Shown here: positions 8,882 through 18,492 of the stretch, one piece after another | How the letters are laid out: every line of letters begins with the position of its first letter | How positions within the stretch are numbered: position 1 is the first letter of the stretch | From: Suilimivivens sp045586385 | GTDB lineage: Bacteria; Bacillota; Clostridia; Lachnospirales; Lachnospiraceae | Length of the DNA: 64,000 bases | Reading direction: 5' to 3' | Assembly (NCBI GenBank): GCA_045586385.1 | Contig: JAZNAE010000011.1 | Location: 124,001-188,000, forward strand | The notes under the pieces: generated by a model | The model's database searches: none | The model's input: the letters and a program-made list of their open reading frames with translations, nothing else | What the model was told of the DNA's origin: nothing | Position numbers and translations under genes: made by a program

Positions 8882-10057
8882 ATGGAAAAAAGAAAGGAAC
8901 TTATCTCTAAAATTGCATATTACAGTTTTTATATTGCTGTTTTTATTGAAGTGTTAATTGTTTTGATTGATAAGAGCAGTTATACCAATCCTATAGAGGG
9001 AAGACTATTCCAACTGACCTTTTTGCTTTTTCTCGCAAAGGTATGTCTTACTAAATATTCCAAAAAGGAATACTTGGTAATTGTATTGTTTCTTTTACTT
9101 GGTGCAGTTTCTTACTTTATTACGGAAAGAAATGAAATGGTGCGTTTTGCTACATTTATAGCAGCTTGTAAAGGAATTGATATGCAACAGTGTTTAAAGA
9201 GAGTTTTTTATTTGACTCTTATTGGGTGTGGTGCAATTGTTCTTTTATCAGTTACAGGAATTTATGGAGCGGCGTCCTTAACGATGGATTACGGAAGAGG
9301 AAGTGTGGAAACCAGGTATACACTGGGAATGGGACATCCTAATGCGCTGCAGTGTATGGTTTGGGCACTAACTGTTTTAGGATTATATTTGTATGGCGAA
9401 AAAATGAAATGGTATCACTATTTAATCGTGTTTACTGTTAATATGGGATTTTTCTTGCTCACAGATTCCAAGACAAGTCTGATAGCTGTTACAATTTCGA
9501 TTATTTATGCGTGTGCATATCGCTTTTTAAAAAGTTCTGCAAGTAAGAAAACTTGCAATATAGTTGGTATTTTGATTATATCAGGAAGCGTATCTATATC
9601 CGTTCTCATTGCAGGATGTGCACATCATGTATATAATTATGATTGGTCAATTGATCGTTCTTTTCTCCCTACGTTGCTTAAGAAACTGGATCTTGTTTTG
9701 ACGGGAAGAATTCGTAGCCTATGTGACAATGAAAGATGGGAAGGAACGATTGCGACATGGAAGGCTTTCTCAGAACCGGCGAATAATTATTATTTTGACA
9801 TGGGGTGGATACGGGTATTTTATTGGTATGGAATTATCCCCGCAGTAATATGCATAGTAGCCCTTATGCTATGGGCAATGTATTGCCTGAGAAAGAAACA
9901 ATATATGACATTTTTTTTAATAGTAGTTTGTTCCTTGTATACGATTTTTGAAGCACATATGGTATCTGTATATTTAGCAAGAAACTATTTGCTTTTTGCA
10001 TTTGGAGCTATGTGGACAGACATGCTGATAAAAGACAAATGGAAAGAGGAAGGTTAG
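8882..10057 (+). CDS. Wzy-like polysaccharide polymerase / O-antigen ligase-like membrane protein
   Basis: A 391-residue protein with about ten to twelve membrane spans. The central periplasmic-side segment TRYTLGMGHPNALQCM (about 145-160) carries the HPN motif found in many Gram-positive EPS polymerases. Wzy proteins join flipped repeat units by block transfer; ligases with similar topology attach chains to an acceptor. The long hydrophilic stretch between about residues 245 and 310 may be the large external loop. RBS AGGAGA precedes the ATG. The next gene is a paralogue sharing the HPN motif and a preceding KGI element. Confidence 0.72.
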   Translation: MEKRKELISKIAYYSFYIAVFIEVLIVLIDKSSYTNPIEGRLFQLTFLLFLAKVCLTKYSKKEYLVIVLFLLLGAVSYFITERNEMVRFATFIAACKGIDMQQCLKRVFYLTLIGCGAIVLLSVTGIYGAASLTMDYGRGSVETRYTLGMGHPNALQCMVWALTVLGLYLYGEKMKWYHYLIVFTVNMGFFLLTDSKTSLIAVTISIIYACAYRFLKSSASKKTCNIVGILIISGSVSISVLIAGCAHHVYNYDWSIDRSFLPTLLKKLDLVLTGRIRSLCDNERWEGTIATWKAFSEPANNYYFDMGWIRVFYWYGIIPAVICIVALMLWAMYCLRKKQYMTFFLIVVCSLYTIFEAHMVSVYLARNYLLFAFGAMWTDMLIKDKWKEEG

Positions 10058-10060
10058 CGT

Positions 10061-11623
10061 ATGATAAAGGCGTATTTGGAGAATCATACAATTCATCTGT
10101 CAGAATTATGCTTTTATGTATTTTTTTGTTCCCTATTGTTTGCAAAAGGAATAGGATTATACGACGGACAATTGCTTTTTAAAATTGTCCTATTAATTGC
10201 GTTGGTAGCATGGGTATGTAAGCAGTTGCTCACAGAGTATGCAGTTGCTGAAATGATTGGCTGTATCATATTGGTGGGATTGGGAGGAGCTATTTATCTT
10301 AATACCCACGAGAAGGGAGCCTTTTTCTGCATGCTGTTAATGAGCAGTATGAAGGGTATTCGCGTAAGGAAAACATTTATAGTTGGACTTGTTACGTGGA
10401 TACTTTCTTTTGGAAGTCTCTTTTTCTTAACTGCCTTTCATATCATTGACAGTTCGTTTAAAGTGCACGATAAGTTGGGATTGGGCAGAATAATCCGGTG
10501 GAATCTGGGGTATGCACATCCTAATGTTCTTCATATTTCATTTCTGGTTTTAGTATGTTTTGTGGTGTATTTATTGGGGAATCACTACAAATTACGCTGG
10601 TTTTTGTTGCTGGAAACAGCTAATTTGTATGTTTTTATGTATTCCTTGAGTGCTACAGGATTTTTAGCTGTATCGGTTTGCCTGTTTCTGGCACTATATT
10701 GGAGTTTACGCAAAAAGTTTTGTAAAGTGGAAAAGTGGTTGGTGCAATTGTGTTTGCCGATATGCATTCTGTTTTCTTTGGTAGCACCCATTCTCTTGCA
10801 GGAACCATTATTTAGCATGGTGGACAGAATTGTTAATACAAGACTGTCACTTTCAAAGTGGTTTTTGCTAAATCAACCGGCAAAGCTTTGGGGTGTGGAT
10901 ACAAGAGAGATTGTAACATCACTGCGAACGATGGACAATTCTTATGTATTTGCATATATTACACATGGAATCCTCTTTTTTATGTTGATAGCGGCAACGT
11001 ATGCGGTATTAATTTGCCGAAAAACTGCGAAACAGGACGGTATTGCATTGTGCCTCATTTTGACGTGCCTGATTGCGGGAATTACAGAGCCTTTTCTATT
11101 TAATACTTCCTTCAAAAATATTTCCTTAATCTTTGCGGGAGATATGTTATTAAACAGGGAAGTGAAGGGGAAAAAGTATTCTGTATTGGGAAAATGGGAC
11201 AAGCCGATTGAGATGAAGATTTTAGATATAAAGAGCATAGTAGGTGAAAGCCTTATAAATGCTAAAAAATATCAAATAAAGTTACTTTTGATTGCGATGC
11301 TAACAGGGATTGTGTTTGCAACAGTTGGTTATTTTACAACAAAGGACCCTGCGAGATATATATTGCCGAGAACGGCTTTTGAGTACACCAATGATATTCC
11401 GGAAACTTACTATTTGTTATCGTCAGAGGATACGCCTGAAGAAGGTGATTTGGTAATGGGATATGTAAATGCAACCACGGACATGGTTCCCTTTATAGGG
11501 AATATTACGGTTGTTGAACAGTTTCGTAATACCGTGTCATATGGATTGCTGGCAACTCTCTTTGTATATATGGCAGGAAGCATTTACTTGTGGAGAAGAG
11601 ATTATAAAGAAACGATGGAGTAG
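10061..11623 (+). CDS. Wzy-like polymerase with extra C-terminal two-span domain
   Basis: A 520-residue membrane protein paralogous to its upstream neighbour. Shared elements are MKGIRVRKTF (about 104-113) and NLGYAHPNVLHISF (about 148-161). The polymerase-like part ends near residue 365. It is followed by a soluble linker, a span (IKLLLIAMLTGIVFATVGYF, about 404-423), about 70 exposed residues and a final span (GLLATLFVYMAGSIYLW). That tail resembles the two-span topology of chain-length regulators such as Wzz, but no family signature is recognised. It starts 3 bases after the previous stop with GAGGAAGG upstream. Polymerase function is inferred from topology and the HPN motif. Confidence 0.65.
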   Translation: MIKAYLENHTIHLSELCFYVFFCSLLFAKGIGLYDGQLLFKIVLLIALVAWVCKQLLTEYAVAEMIGCIILVGLGGAIYLNTHEKGAFFCMLLMSSMKGIRVRKTFIVGLVTWILSFGSLFFLTAFHIIDSSFKVHDKLGLGRIIRWNLGYAHPNVLHISFLVLVCFVVYLLGNHYKLRWFLLLETANLYVFMYSLSATGFLAVSVCLFLALYWSLRKKFCKVEKWLVQLCLPICILFSLVAPILLQEPLFSMVDRIVNTRLSLSKWFLLNQPAKLWGVDTREIVTSLRTMDNSYVFAYITHGILFFMLIAATYAVLICRKTAKQDGIALCLILTCLIAGITEPFLFNTSFKNISLIFAGDMLLNREVKGKKYSVLGKWDKPIEMKILDIKSIVGESLINAKKYQIKLLLIAMLTGIVFATVGYFTTKDPARYILPRTAFEYTNDIPETYYLLSSEDTPEEGDLVMGYVNATTDMVPFIGNITVVEQFRNTVSYGLLATLFVYMAGSIYLWRRDYKETME

Positions 11624-11628
11624 TTTCA

Positions 11629-13512
11629 ATGGAGAAACAGTTGCGTTATTGCAGAATTTTAAATACGAATATTAATGTCACAAATATGCAGGATACAGTG
11701 GCTTATTTGACTGAAAATCTGGAAAGCCTGCGGGGTAACTATATTTGTGTGTCTAATGTGCACACTACCATGATGTCCTTTCGGGATAAGTTCTATAATC
11801 AGGTTCAAAACAGTGGAGCTATGGCACTTCCGGACGGAAAGCCGTTATCCATCGTATGTAAGATGAGAGGTTTTTACGATGCGGCAAGAGTGCCGGGGCC
11901 GGATTTGATGCCTGAAATCTATCAGCTTTCCAAGGAAAAGGGATTCAGACACTATTTTTATGGCAGTTCTCAGGAAACACTGGATAAGCTTAAAAAGGAA
12001 CTGGTCAGACAATATCCATGGCTGAATATCGTAGGTATGTATTCTCCTCCGTTCAGAGAATTGACAGAAGAAGAGGACCGGGAAATCATTAGGAAGATTA
12101 ATGATACAAGACCTGATTTTGTATGGGTGGCACTAGGGGCGCCCAAGCAGGAAATCTGGATGTACCAGCATCAGAATAAGATAAAAGGTATTATGCTGGG
12201 AGTAGGTGCTGCATTTGATTTTTCAGCAGGCACGGTAAAAAGAGCGCCTGCATGGGTGCAGGAGATGTGCCTTGAGTGGCTTTATCGTCTGATACAGGAT
12301 CCCAGAAGACTGTTTGCCAGATATCTGACAACCAACGGCTCCTTCCTGTTCCATGTGTTTTTTGAAAACCGCCGTTACAAAAAAGAGAATAAACATAAAA
12401 AAATTGCAATGATAGGACACAAACGTATTCCCTCACGGGAAGGCGGTGTTGAAATTGTAGTGGATGAAATTTCTACAAGATTGGTACAGAGGGGTTATCA
12501 TGTGGATGTCTATAACCGCTCCGGTTATCATGTGTCAGGGAAGCAGTTTGATGAAAAAAGAGGTAAAATTTATAACGGAATCCGTTTACTTACTATTCCT
12601 ACTTTTAAAAGCAGTAGTCTTAATGCCATTGTATATTCTTTTTTAGCAACCTTCCGTGCATTGTTTGGCGGCTACGGTGTAATTCATTATCATGCGGAAG
12701 GCCCCTGTGTCATGCTGGGGGTTCCTAAATTCTTTGGCAAAAGAGTCGTGGCAACCATTCATGGACTTGACTGGCAGAGAGCCAAATGGGGAAACTTTGC
12801 ATCCAAGGTACTAAAATACGGAGAAAAGCAGGCAGCTTTAAAAGCAGATGAGGTAATTGTCCTTTCTAAGAATGTACAGGAATATTTCAGAGAAACCTAC
12901 CATAGGGAGACGCTTTTTATTCCAAACGGAATTGAAAGACCTGTAAAAAGGGAATGTAAAGAAATTACGGAGAAGTATGGACTACAAGGCAATGATTATA
13001 TTTTGTTTCTGGCAAGACTTGTTCCTGAAAAAGGGGTACATTATCTGGTAGAAGCATATAAGCAACTGGATACAGATAAGAAGTTGGTAATTGCAGGTGG
13101 TAACAGCCATGCAGAAGAGTATATCCAAAAACTACATGAGGCAGTAGATGGAAATGATAAGATTATTATGACCGGCTTCGTACAGGGAAATTTGTTGGAA
13201 GAATTATATTCCAATGCATATTTATTTGTATTGCCCAGTGATATTGAGGGAATGGCACTTGGACTATTGGAAGCTATGAGTTATGGCAATTGTTGTGTTG
13301 TCAGTGATATACCGGAAAATGTGGAAGTTGTGGAAGAATATGCAGTTTCCTTTAAAAAGAGTAATACTATCGATTTGAAGGAAAAACTGGAATATTTGAT
13401 GGCAAATCCGAATGAAGTGCAGAGATATAAAGAAAATGCAGGAAACTTTATTTGCGGAAAATATAACTGGGAAGATGTGGTAGAGAGAACGATACAGGTA
13501 TATGCAAGATAG
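11629..13512 (+). CDS. GT26 (WecG/TagA/CpsF) - GT4 fusion glycosyltransferase
   Basis: A 627-residue fusion of two glycosyltransferases. Residues 1 to about 245 are a GT26 domain: ALPDGKPL, RVPGPDLMPEI (about 88-98), WVALGAPKQEIWM (about 167-179) and the GAAFDFSAG loop. This family transfers ManNAc- or glucose-type sugars onto a lipid-linked first sugar. After a basic linker, residues about 258-627 form a GT-B/GT4 enzyme with EGGVEIVVDEI near its start, LFLARLVPEKGVHYL, and a C-terminal EGMALGLLEAM donor site. Fusion would link two consecutive additions. G+C is high locally (32 of 60 at 12241-12300). The reading frame is continuous. Confidence 0.88.
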   Translation: MEKQLRYCRILNTNINVTNMQDTVAYLTENLESLRGNYICVSNVHTTMMSFRDKFYNQVQNSGAMALPDGKPLSIVCKMRGFYDAARVPGPDLMPEIYQLSKEKGFRHYFYGSSQETLDKLKKELVRQYPWLNIVGMYSPPFRELTEEEDREIIRKINDTRPDFVWVALGAPKQEIWMYQHQNKIKGIMLGVGAAFDFSAGTVKRAPAWVQEMCLEWLYRLIQDPRRLFARYLTTNGSFLFHVFFENRRYKKENKHKKIAMIGHKRIPSREGGVEIVVDEISTRLVQRGYHVDVYNRSGYHVSGKQFDEKRGKIYNGIRLLTIPTFKSSSLNAIVYSFLATFRALFGGYGVIHYHAEGPCVMLGVPKFFGKRVVATIHGLDWQRAKWGNFASKVLKYGEKQAALKADEVIVLSKNVQEYFRETYHRETLFIPNGIERPVKRECKEITEKYGLQGNDYILFLARLVPEKGVHYLVEAYKQLDTDKKLVIAGGNSHAEEYIQKLHEAVDGNDKIIMTGFVQGNLLEELYSNAYLFVLPSDIEGMALGLLEAMSYGNCCVVSDIPENVEVVEEYAVSFKKSNTIDLKEKLEYLMANPNEVQRYKENAGNFICGKYNWEDVVERTIQVYAR

Positions 13513-13537
13513 GCGTAGTTAAGATAGGTAAAATGTG

Positions 13538-14749
13538 ATGAAAATTTTAATGGTAAATAAATTTTTATATCCAAACGGAGGTTCAGAGACTTATATTTTC
13601 AAACTGGGCAAACAGTTTGAAGAAATGGGGCATGAAGTACAGTTTTTCGGAATGGAACATGAAGACAGAATTGTAGGAAATCATGCACAAAGTTATACGA
13701 CCAATATGGATTTTCATACCGGTAAATTGGAAAAGTTACTGTATCCGTTTAAAATTATTTATTCAAGTGAGGCAAGAAAAAAAATCAGAATTGTTCTAGA
13801 TGATTTTAAGCCGGACGTAGTGCATTTAAATAATTTCAATTTTCAGATAACCCCATCCATTATTTATGAGATTAGAAAGTGGCAGAAGGCAATAAGGAAA
13901 AAAGTTCCCATTATTTTTACGGCACATGATTACCAATGGGTATGCCCCAATCATATGATGATGATACCGGCTACAGGTAAATTATGCTTTCAGTGTGAAG
14001 GTGCAAAGTTTATTCAGTGTACAAAAAATAAATGTATTCACAATTCTAGAACAAAAAGTATTTTGGGTACCATAGAAGCAAAGCTTTATCATGTTCTACG
14101 TACTTACCGAAAAGTTGATAAAATTATCTGTCCAAGCAAGTTCATGGAAGAAAAATTTGGAAGTAATCCAATGCTTGTAGAAAAGTTAGAAACTATATAT
14201 AATTTTTTAGATGAGGAAAGATATGCAGCTTCAGAGAAAAAAAATTATATTTTGTATTTTGGACGTTTTTCAGAAGAAAAGGGAGTGCGTACATTACTTA
14301 AAGTATGTAAAGAATTGAAGGAAATACAATTTGTTTTTGCAGGTGGCGGTCCTTTGTCGGAAGAGATAGCAAACTGCCCAAACATAATTAATCGAGGATT
14401 TCTCAAAGGGGAAGAGTTGAAAAAGGTGATTGCAGAGGCGCGATTTACAGTATTTCCTTCTGAGTGGTATGAGAATTGCCCCTTTTCCGTAATGGAGTCT
14501 CAATGGTATGGAACGCCGATAATTGCTTCTGATATCGGAGGTGTTCCGGAACTGATACAAGATGGTGTTACCGGAGAACTTTTTGATGCAGGTAATGAGA
14601 AGCAGTTAAAAGAGAAGATTTTAAAATTGTGGAAAGACACAGAATTATGTGAAAGATATACGCAAAATTGTGCAGAGTTAGAGTTTGACTCCGTGGAAGA
14701 ATACTGTAATAAACTGTTAAAAATATATAACGAAGCGAGCATAAGTTGA
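13538..14749 (+). CDS. GT4 family glycosyltransferase with Cys-rich insertion
   Basis: A 403-residue GT-B retaining glycosyltransferase. The N-terminal domain opens with ILMVNKFLYPNGGSETYI (GG acceptor loop), and the donor domain has YFGRFSEEKGVRTLL and SEWYENCPFSVMESQ with the conserved Glu pair. Between about residues 128 and 172, after FTAHDYQWVCPN, lies a Cys-rich insertion (C-x2-C and C-x4-C) that looks like a zinc knuckle. A similar insertion is in the GT4 at 31889. The ATG at 13538 is used; a GTG directly before it at 13535 is equivalent. Sugar specificity unknown. Confidence 0.88.
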   Translation: MKILMVNKFLYPNGGSETYIFKLGKQFEEMGHEVQFFGMEHEDRIVGNHAQSYTTNMDFHTGKLEKLLYPFKIIYSSEARKKIRIVLDDFKPDVVHLNNFNFQITPSIIYEIRKWQKAIRKKVPIIFTAHDYQWVCPNHMMMIPATGKLCFQCEGAKFIQCTKNKCIHNSRTKSILGTIEAKLYHVLRTYRKVDKIICPSKFMEEKFGSNPMLVEKLETIYNFLDEERYAASEKKNYILYFGRFSEEKGVRTLLKVCKELKEIQFVFAGGGPLSEEIANCPNIINRGFLKGEELKKVIAEARFTVFPSEWYENCPFSVMESQWYGTPIIASDIGGVPELIQDGVTGELFDAGNEKQLKEKILKLWKDTELCERYTQNCAELEFDSVEEYCNKLLKIYNEASIS

Positions 14750-14784
14750 CAGATAAGAATGTTGAGAAAGGGAAATAAAGTAAT

Positions 14785-15792
14785 ATGAGTAAAAGAACCT
14801 TGTATGGAACAGTAATTGTAACATACAGATGTAATGCCAGATGCAATATGTGTGATTGCTTTAAAGATCCAACTAAGCCCAATGAAGAAATTACATTAGA
14901 AGATATTAAGAAGTTGCCGGAAATGGCATTTACGAACATCACAGGAGGAGAGCCTTTTGTGAGACAGGACATTCCGGAAATCGTAAGGGAACTCTACAAA
15001 AAGTCTGATAGAATTGTGATTTCTACAAATGGTTATTTTACGGACAGGATTATTACACTTTGTAAAGAATTTCCAAAAGTGGGAATTCGTATTAGTATTG
15101 AAGGGTTACAAGAAACCAATGACAAAATCAGAGGTATTCCAGACGGGTTTAACAGAGGATATAACACCCTGAAAACATTGGTAGAAATGGGACATCCTGA
15201 TGTGGGATTTGGAATGACTGTACAGGATATGAATTGTGAAGATCTTGTACCGCTTTATAGCATTGCCAATGATATGGGGATGGAATTTGCGACAGCGACT
15301 CTTCATAATTCCTTCTATTTCAGAAAAACAGACAATAAGATTGACGATAAGTTAAAGGTTGCACAGAACTTTGAAAAGTTGATTAATGAATTGCTTAAGA
15401 GTAATTCACCTAAGAAATGGTTCCGTGCGTACTTTAATCACGGGCTAATTAATTATATTTATGGAAACAAAAGATTACTTCCTTGTGATATGTCAAAAAA
15501 TGCGTTTTTTATTGATCCGTTTTGTGATGTGATTCCCTGCAATGGCATGGCACAGAAGGCTGTTATGGGAAATCTTAGAAATCAGACTTGGGATGAACTT
15601 TGGAATTCTAAGCAGGCAGAAAAAGTAAGGGAATGTACCAGAAAATGTGACAGAAACTGTTGGATGATTGGTAGTGCATCACCGGCGATGCATAAGTATA
15701 TTTGGGTGCCCGCATGGTGGGTAATTAAGCATAAGCTTTTTATGGGCGGCAAGTATGCTTTAAAGGAAAATAAGTTTATTAAAACAGAATAA
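14785..15792 (+). CDS. Radical SAM/SPASM domain protein
   Basis: A 335-residue radical SAM enzyme. CNARCNMC (about 17-24) is the CxxxCxxC site for the [4Fe-4S] cluster that cleaves S-adenosylmethionine, and NITGGEPF (about 51-58) is the SAM-binding GGE motif. The C-terminal third has more cysteines (CDMSKN, CDVIPC, CTRKCDRNC) in a SPASM/Twitch-like arrangement for auxiliary clusters. These are typical of peptide-modifying enzymes and of BtrN-type sugar dehydrogenases; here a sugar or polymer substrate is more likely (inference). No small precursor peptide gene was seen next to it. Confidence 0.85.
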   Translation: MSKRTLYGTVIVTYRCNARCNMCDCFKDPTKPNEEITLEDIKKLPEMAFTNITGGEPFVRQDIPEIVRELYKKSDRIVISTNGYFTDRIITLCKEFPKVGIRISIEGLQETNDKIRGIPDGFNRGYNTLKTLVEMGHPDVGFGMTVQDMNCEDLVPLYSIANDMGMEFATATLHNSFYFRKTDNKIDDKLKVAQNFEKLINELLKSNSPKKWFRAYFNHGLINYIYGNKRLLPCDMSKNAFFIDPFCDVIPCNGMAQKAVMGNLRNQTWDELWNSKQAEKVRECTRKCDRNCWMIGSASPAMHKYIWVPAWWVIKHKLFMGGKYALKENKFIKTE

Positions 15793-15808
15793 CATGGAGG
15801 CGATAGAC

Positions 15809-17401
15809 GTGAAAGAGAAAATAATGCCGAAATGTCTCGTTGCGATTCTATTTATAGTGTATTTTTGCCTAGGTATTTTCTTATATAAAGACTACGGGAT
15901 ATCTACGGATGAACCGGATGAGAGACATAGCGTATTTACTAATATAAAATATGTGTTAGATACATTCGGTATTGATGCATTGTCCGGTGCAAATGGTGAT
16001 TTGGAAAATTACATTTATAAGTATTATGGAGTAGCAATGCAGATACCTCCGGCAATTGCAGAAGGAGTTATGGGTTTCCCGGATGGACCGGAAATTTGGC
16101 ATATAAGGCATTTGTGGACTTTTATCGTTTGCTTTATAGGGTATATTTGCTTTTATCTTATGTGTCATGAAATTTTAAAATCGCGATGGATGAGCTTGAT
16201 AGGAACAGCTATGCTGGCATTATATCCAAGGTTTTTTGCAGAACAGTTTTATAATATTAAAGACATGATGTTTGTGGCAATGTTTATAATGTCTATGTAT
16301 GCAACAATAAGACTGAGAGAGAGTAATTATTCGGTTGTATGGGTTGTGCTATTTTCAATAATTACGGCATTAACAACAAATGTAAGAATTGTGGGAGCAA
16401 TTTTCCCAATAATTTTATTGGGTTATTTATTTCTGATATGGATTTTAAAGCGTTGTAAAGTAAAACATGAAGAATGTGAAACACGTATTTTTCGAACAAG
16501 TTTGTTATTAATTGTATGTTATATAATTCTTTATATAGCCTTTATGCCTATATTATGGAAAAATCCGGTACAAGAAATGATAGCGGTTTTTTCAAGGTTT
16601 GCTGATTATGATGTTTGGAGTGGCACTATTGTTTTTGCTGGAAAAATCATAAATAATAAAGGGATTCCATGGTATTATATACCTGTTTGGCTTTTAATTA
16701 GTATTCCAGTGTGGTATTTAATTCTTTTTGTAGTATCAATCGTTGTGACAAGCACTGCGTTGATAAAAAAAATAAAGAAAAGTAGGAAGTTAGACATTAC
16801 GATAATACTTCGTAATAAGTACACGATATTTGTATTTTTCGTTGGCTTTTTTCCATGGCTGGCAACGGTGATTGTGCAATCCACATTATATAATGGGTGG
16901 CGACATTGCTACTTTATTTTACCCTCAATTATCTTTGTAACTATAAGCGGACTTAGCTATGTGTGGAAACATTACAAGACAAAGCGGGTATTCAAAGGAA
17001 GTATTGCTGCGGTGATTATAATAGGACTGTTGGTGCAAGGTGGATGGATTATTAATAACCATCCTTATGAAATGGTATATTTTAATTCTGTATCTAGAAA
17101 ATGGGCAGATTGCTTTGACAGGGATTATTGGCATCTTTCAGTTGTAAATTGTAGTCGCTATATTCTAGAACATGACACCGCTAATGAAATTACAATACAA
17201 GCGCCTAATGATATTTTTTTGAAAATGTTATCAAAAGAGGAGAAAAAACGTATTTCCATAGTAGAGGATAACCCAATGTATTATATCGATACATATAGAG
17301 GGAAAACAGGCAATGGTAATACAATGCAAGGATATTTAGACTGGTATTCCATATCAATAAACGGATATCGGATTGCAACAATATATAAGAGACAGAATTA
17401 A
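15809..17401 (+). CDS. GT39/ArnT-like integral membrane glycosyltransferase (copy 1)
   Basis: A 530-residue GT-C protein with about ten to twelve spans. The first external loop contains GISTDEPDERH, where the Asp-Glu pair matches the catalytic position of PMT/ArnT-type enzymes that use polyprenyl-phosphate sugars. NGWRHCYFILPS and NHPYEMVYFN are shared with the paralogue at 28311. The GTG at 15809 is chosen because GGAGG lies exactly 8 bases upstream; an ATG at 15794 lacks a ribosome site. It likely adds a sugar outside the membrane. Donor unknown, although DPM1- and GtrB-like synthases are encoded downstream. Confidence 0.8.
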   Translation: MKEKIMPKCLVAILFIVYFCLGIFLYKDYGISTDEPDERHSVFTNIKYVLDTFGIDALSGANGDLENYIYKYYGVAMQIPPAIAEGVMGFPDGPEIWHIRHLWTFIVCFIGYICFYLMCHEILKSRWMSLIGTAMLALYPRFFAEQFYNIKDMMFVAMFIMSMYATIRLRESNYSVVWVVLFSIITALTTNVRIVGAIFPIILLGYLFLIWILKRCKVKHEECETRIFRTSLLLIVCYIILYIAFMPILWKNPVQEMIAVFSRFADYDVWSGTIVFAGKIINNKGIPWYYIPVWLLISIPVWYLILFVVSIVVTSTALIKKIKKSRKLDITIILRNKYTIFVFFVGFFPWLATVIVQSTLYNGWRHCYFILPSIIFVTISGLSYVWKHYKTKRVFKGSIAAVIIIGLLVQGGWIINNHPYEMVYFNSVSRKWADCFDRDYWHLSVVNCSRYILEHDTANEITIQAPNDIFLKMLSKEEKKRISIVEDNPMYYIDTYRGKTGNGNTMQGYLDWYSISINGYRIATIYKRQN

Positions 17402-17415
17402 GAGAGATTTTTGTT

Positions 17416-18477
17416 ATGAAAGTTATGTTCATTATTCCCAGTATGGCAGGAGGCGGAGCAGAAAGGGTTATTTCTGTTTTGGCAAATGCCTTAACAGAAA
17501 AAGAAATTAAAATAAAAATAATGATGACTGCGGGGAATATATGTGACTACGAACTGCATCCTGATGTACAACTGATACAGGCAGGTGAAGTTACCGGAGG
17601 AAGCATATTAAAACGTCTAAAAAGAATTGTCAAGATGCGACGTTATTTTAAGGAAGACCAAGACGCCATTCTTGTAGCATTTGAACCCGATGCAGCTTTT
17701 TTTGCAGGAATTGCCAAGGTGGGATTATCGATGAAAATGCTAGCATCTGAGCGTAATGATCCCAAGTCTTTTGGTAATAACAAGGTGCGTAAAATTGCAT
17801 ACCAATGGGCGGATATGCTAGTATTTCAGACAAAGGAAGCTATGGATTACTTCGCACAGAATATTCAAGAAAAGGGATATGTTATACCAAATCCTATTAG
17901 CAAGAATTTGCCGGCTCCTTATATAGGGAAAAGAAAAAAGACTGTGGTTGCAATAGGGAGATTAGAATCACAAAAAAATTACCCTATGATGCTTAAGGCA
18001 TTTGCAGGGTTTGCAAAGCAGTATCCTGATTATACATTGCACATATATGGAAAAGGTAGTTTGGAAGAGGAGTTGAAGCATTTAGCAACTACGTTGCAAT
18101 TAAATGGTAAAGTAGTATTTGAAGGCTTTAAAAAAGATGTCATTTCCTGTGTGATGGATGCAGGAATGTATGTGCTGTCTTCAGATTATGAGGGGATTTC
18201 CAATTCACTATTAGAAGCTATGGCTGTAGGGTTGCCGGTAATTTCTACGGATTGTCCATGTGGTGGTTCACGATTATGTATTAGTAATGGATTAAATGGC
18301 TTTCTTACACCGGTAGGAGATGCAGTAAGTTTTGAAAAAGCTATGATGCATATGGCTGCTTCTGAAGAGGCGGCATGCCAAATGGGAAAGGAAGCGGCTA
18401 AAGTAAGAGAACAATTTTCTTTGGAAAATATTGTGGAACAATGGAGTCGTGTTCTGTTGGAAATTGAAAAAAAATAA
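17416..18477 (+). CDS. GT4 family glycosyltransferase
   Basis: A 353-residue GT-B glycosyltransferase. IIPSMAGGGAERVISVLANAL (residues 5-25) is the acceptor-domain glycine loop, VVAIGRLESQKNYPMML (about 175-191) starts the donor domain, and SSDYEGISNSLLEAMAVGLPVIST (about 255-278) carries the E-x7-E motif. CGGS after it is typical of GT4 enzymes related to GalNAc transferases such as PglA and PglJ, but that similarity is weak. Cytoplasmic; would extend the lipid-linked oligosaccharide. Lies 14 bases after the GT39-like gene. Confidence 0.88.
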   Translation: MKVMFIIPSMAGGGAERVISVLANALTEKEIKIKIMMTAGNICDYELHPDVQLIQAGEVTGGSILKRLKRIVKMRRYFKEDQDAILVAFEPDAAFFAGIAKVGLSMKMLASERNDPKSFGNNKVRKIAYQWADMLVFQTKEAMDYFAQNIQEKGYVIPNPISKNLPAPYIGKRKKTVVAIGRLESQKNYPMMLKAFAGFAKQYPDYTLHIYGKGSLEEELKHLATTLQLNGKVVFEGFKKDVISCVMDAGMYVLSSDYEGISNSLLEAMAVGLPVISTDCPCGGSRLCISNGLNGFLTPVGDAVSFEKAMMHMAASEEAACQMGKEAAKVREQFSLENIVEQWSRVLLEIEKK

Positions 18478-18492
18478 AGGACAGGATTTAAA

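Noticed and set aside
14568..14972. Minus-strand open frame of about 134 codons
   Set aside because: It is opposite the end of a GT4 gene and the start of a radical SAM gene with intact motifs; low-complexity composition suggests chance.
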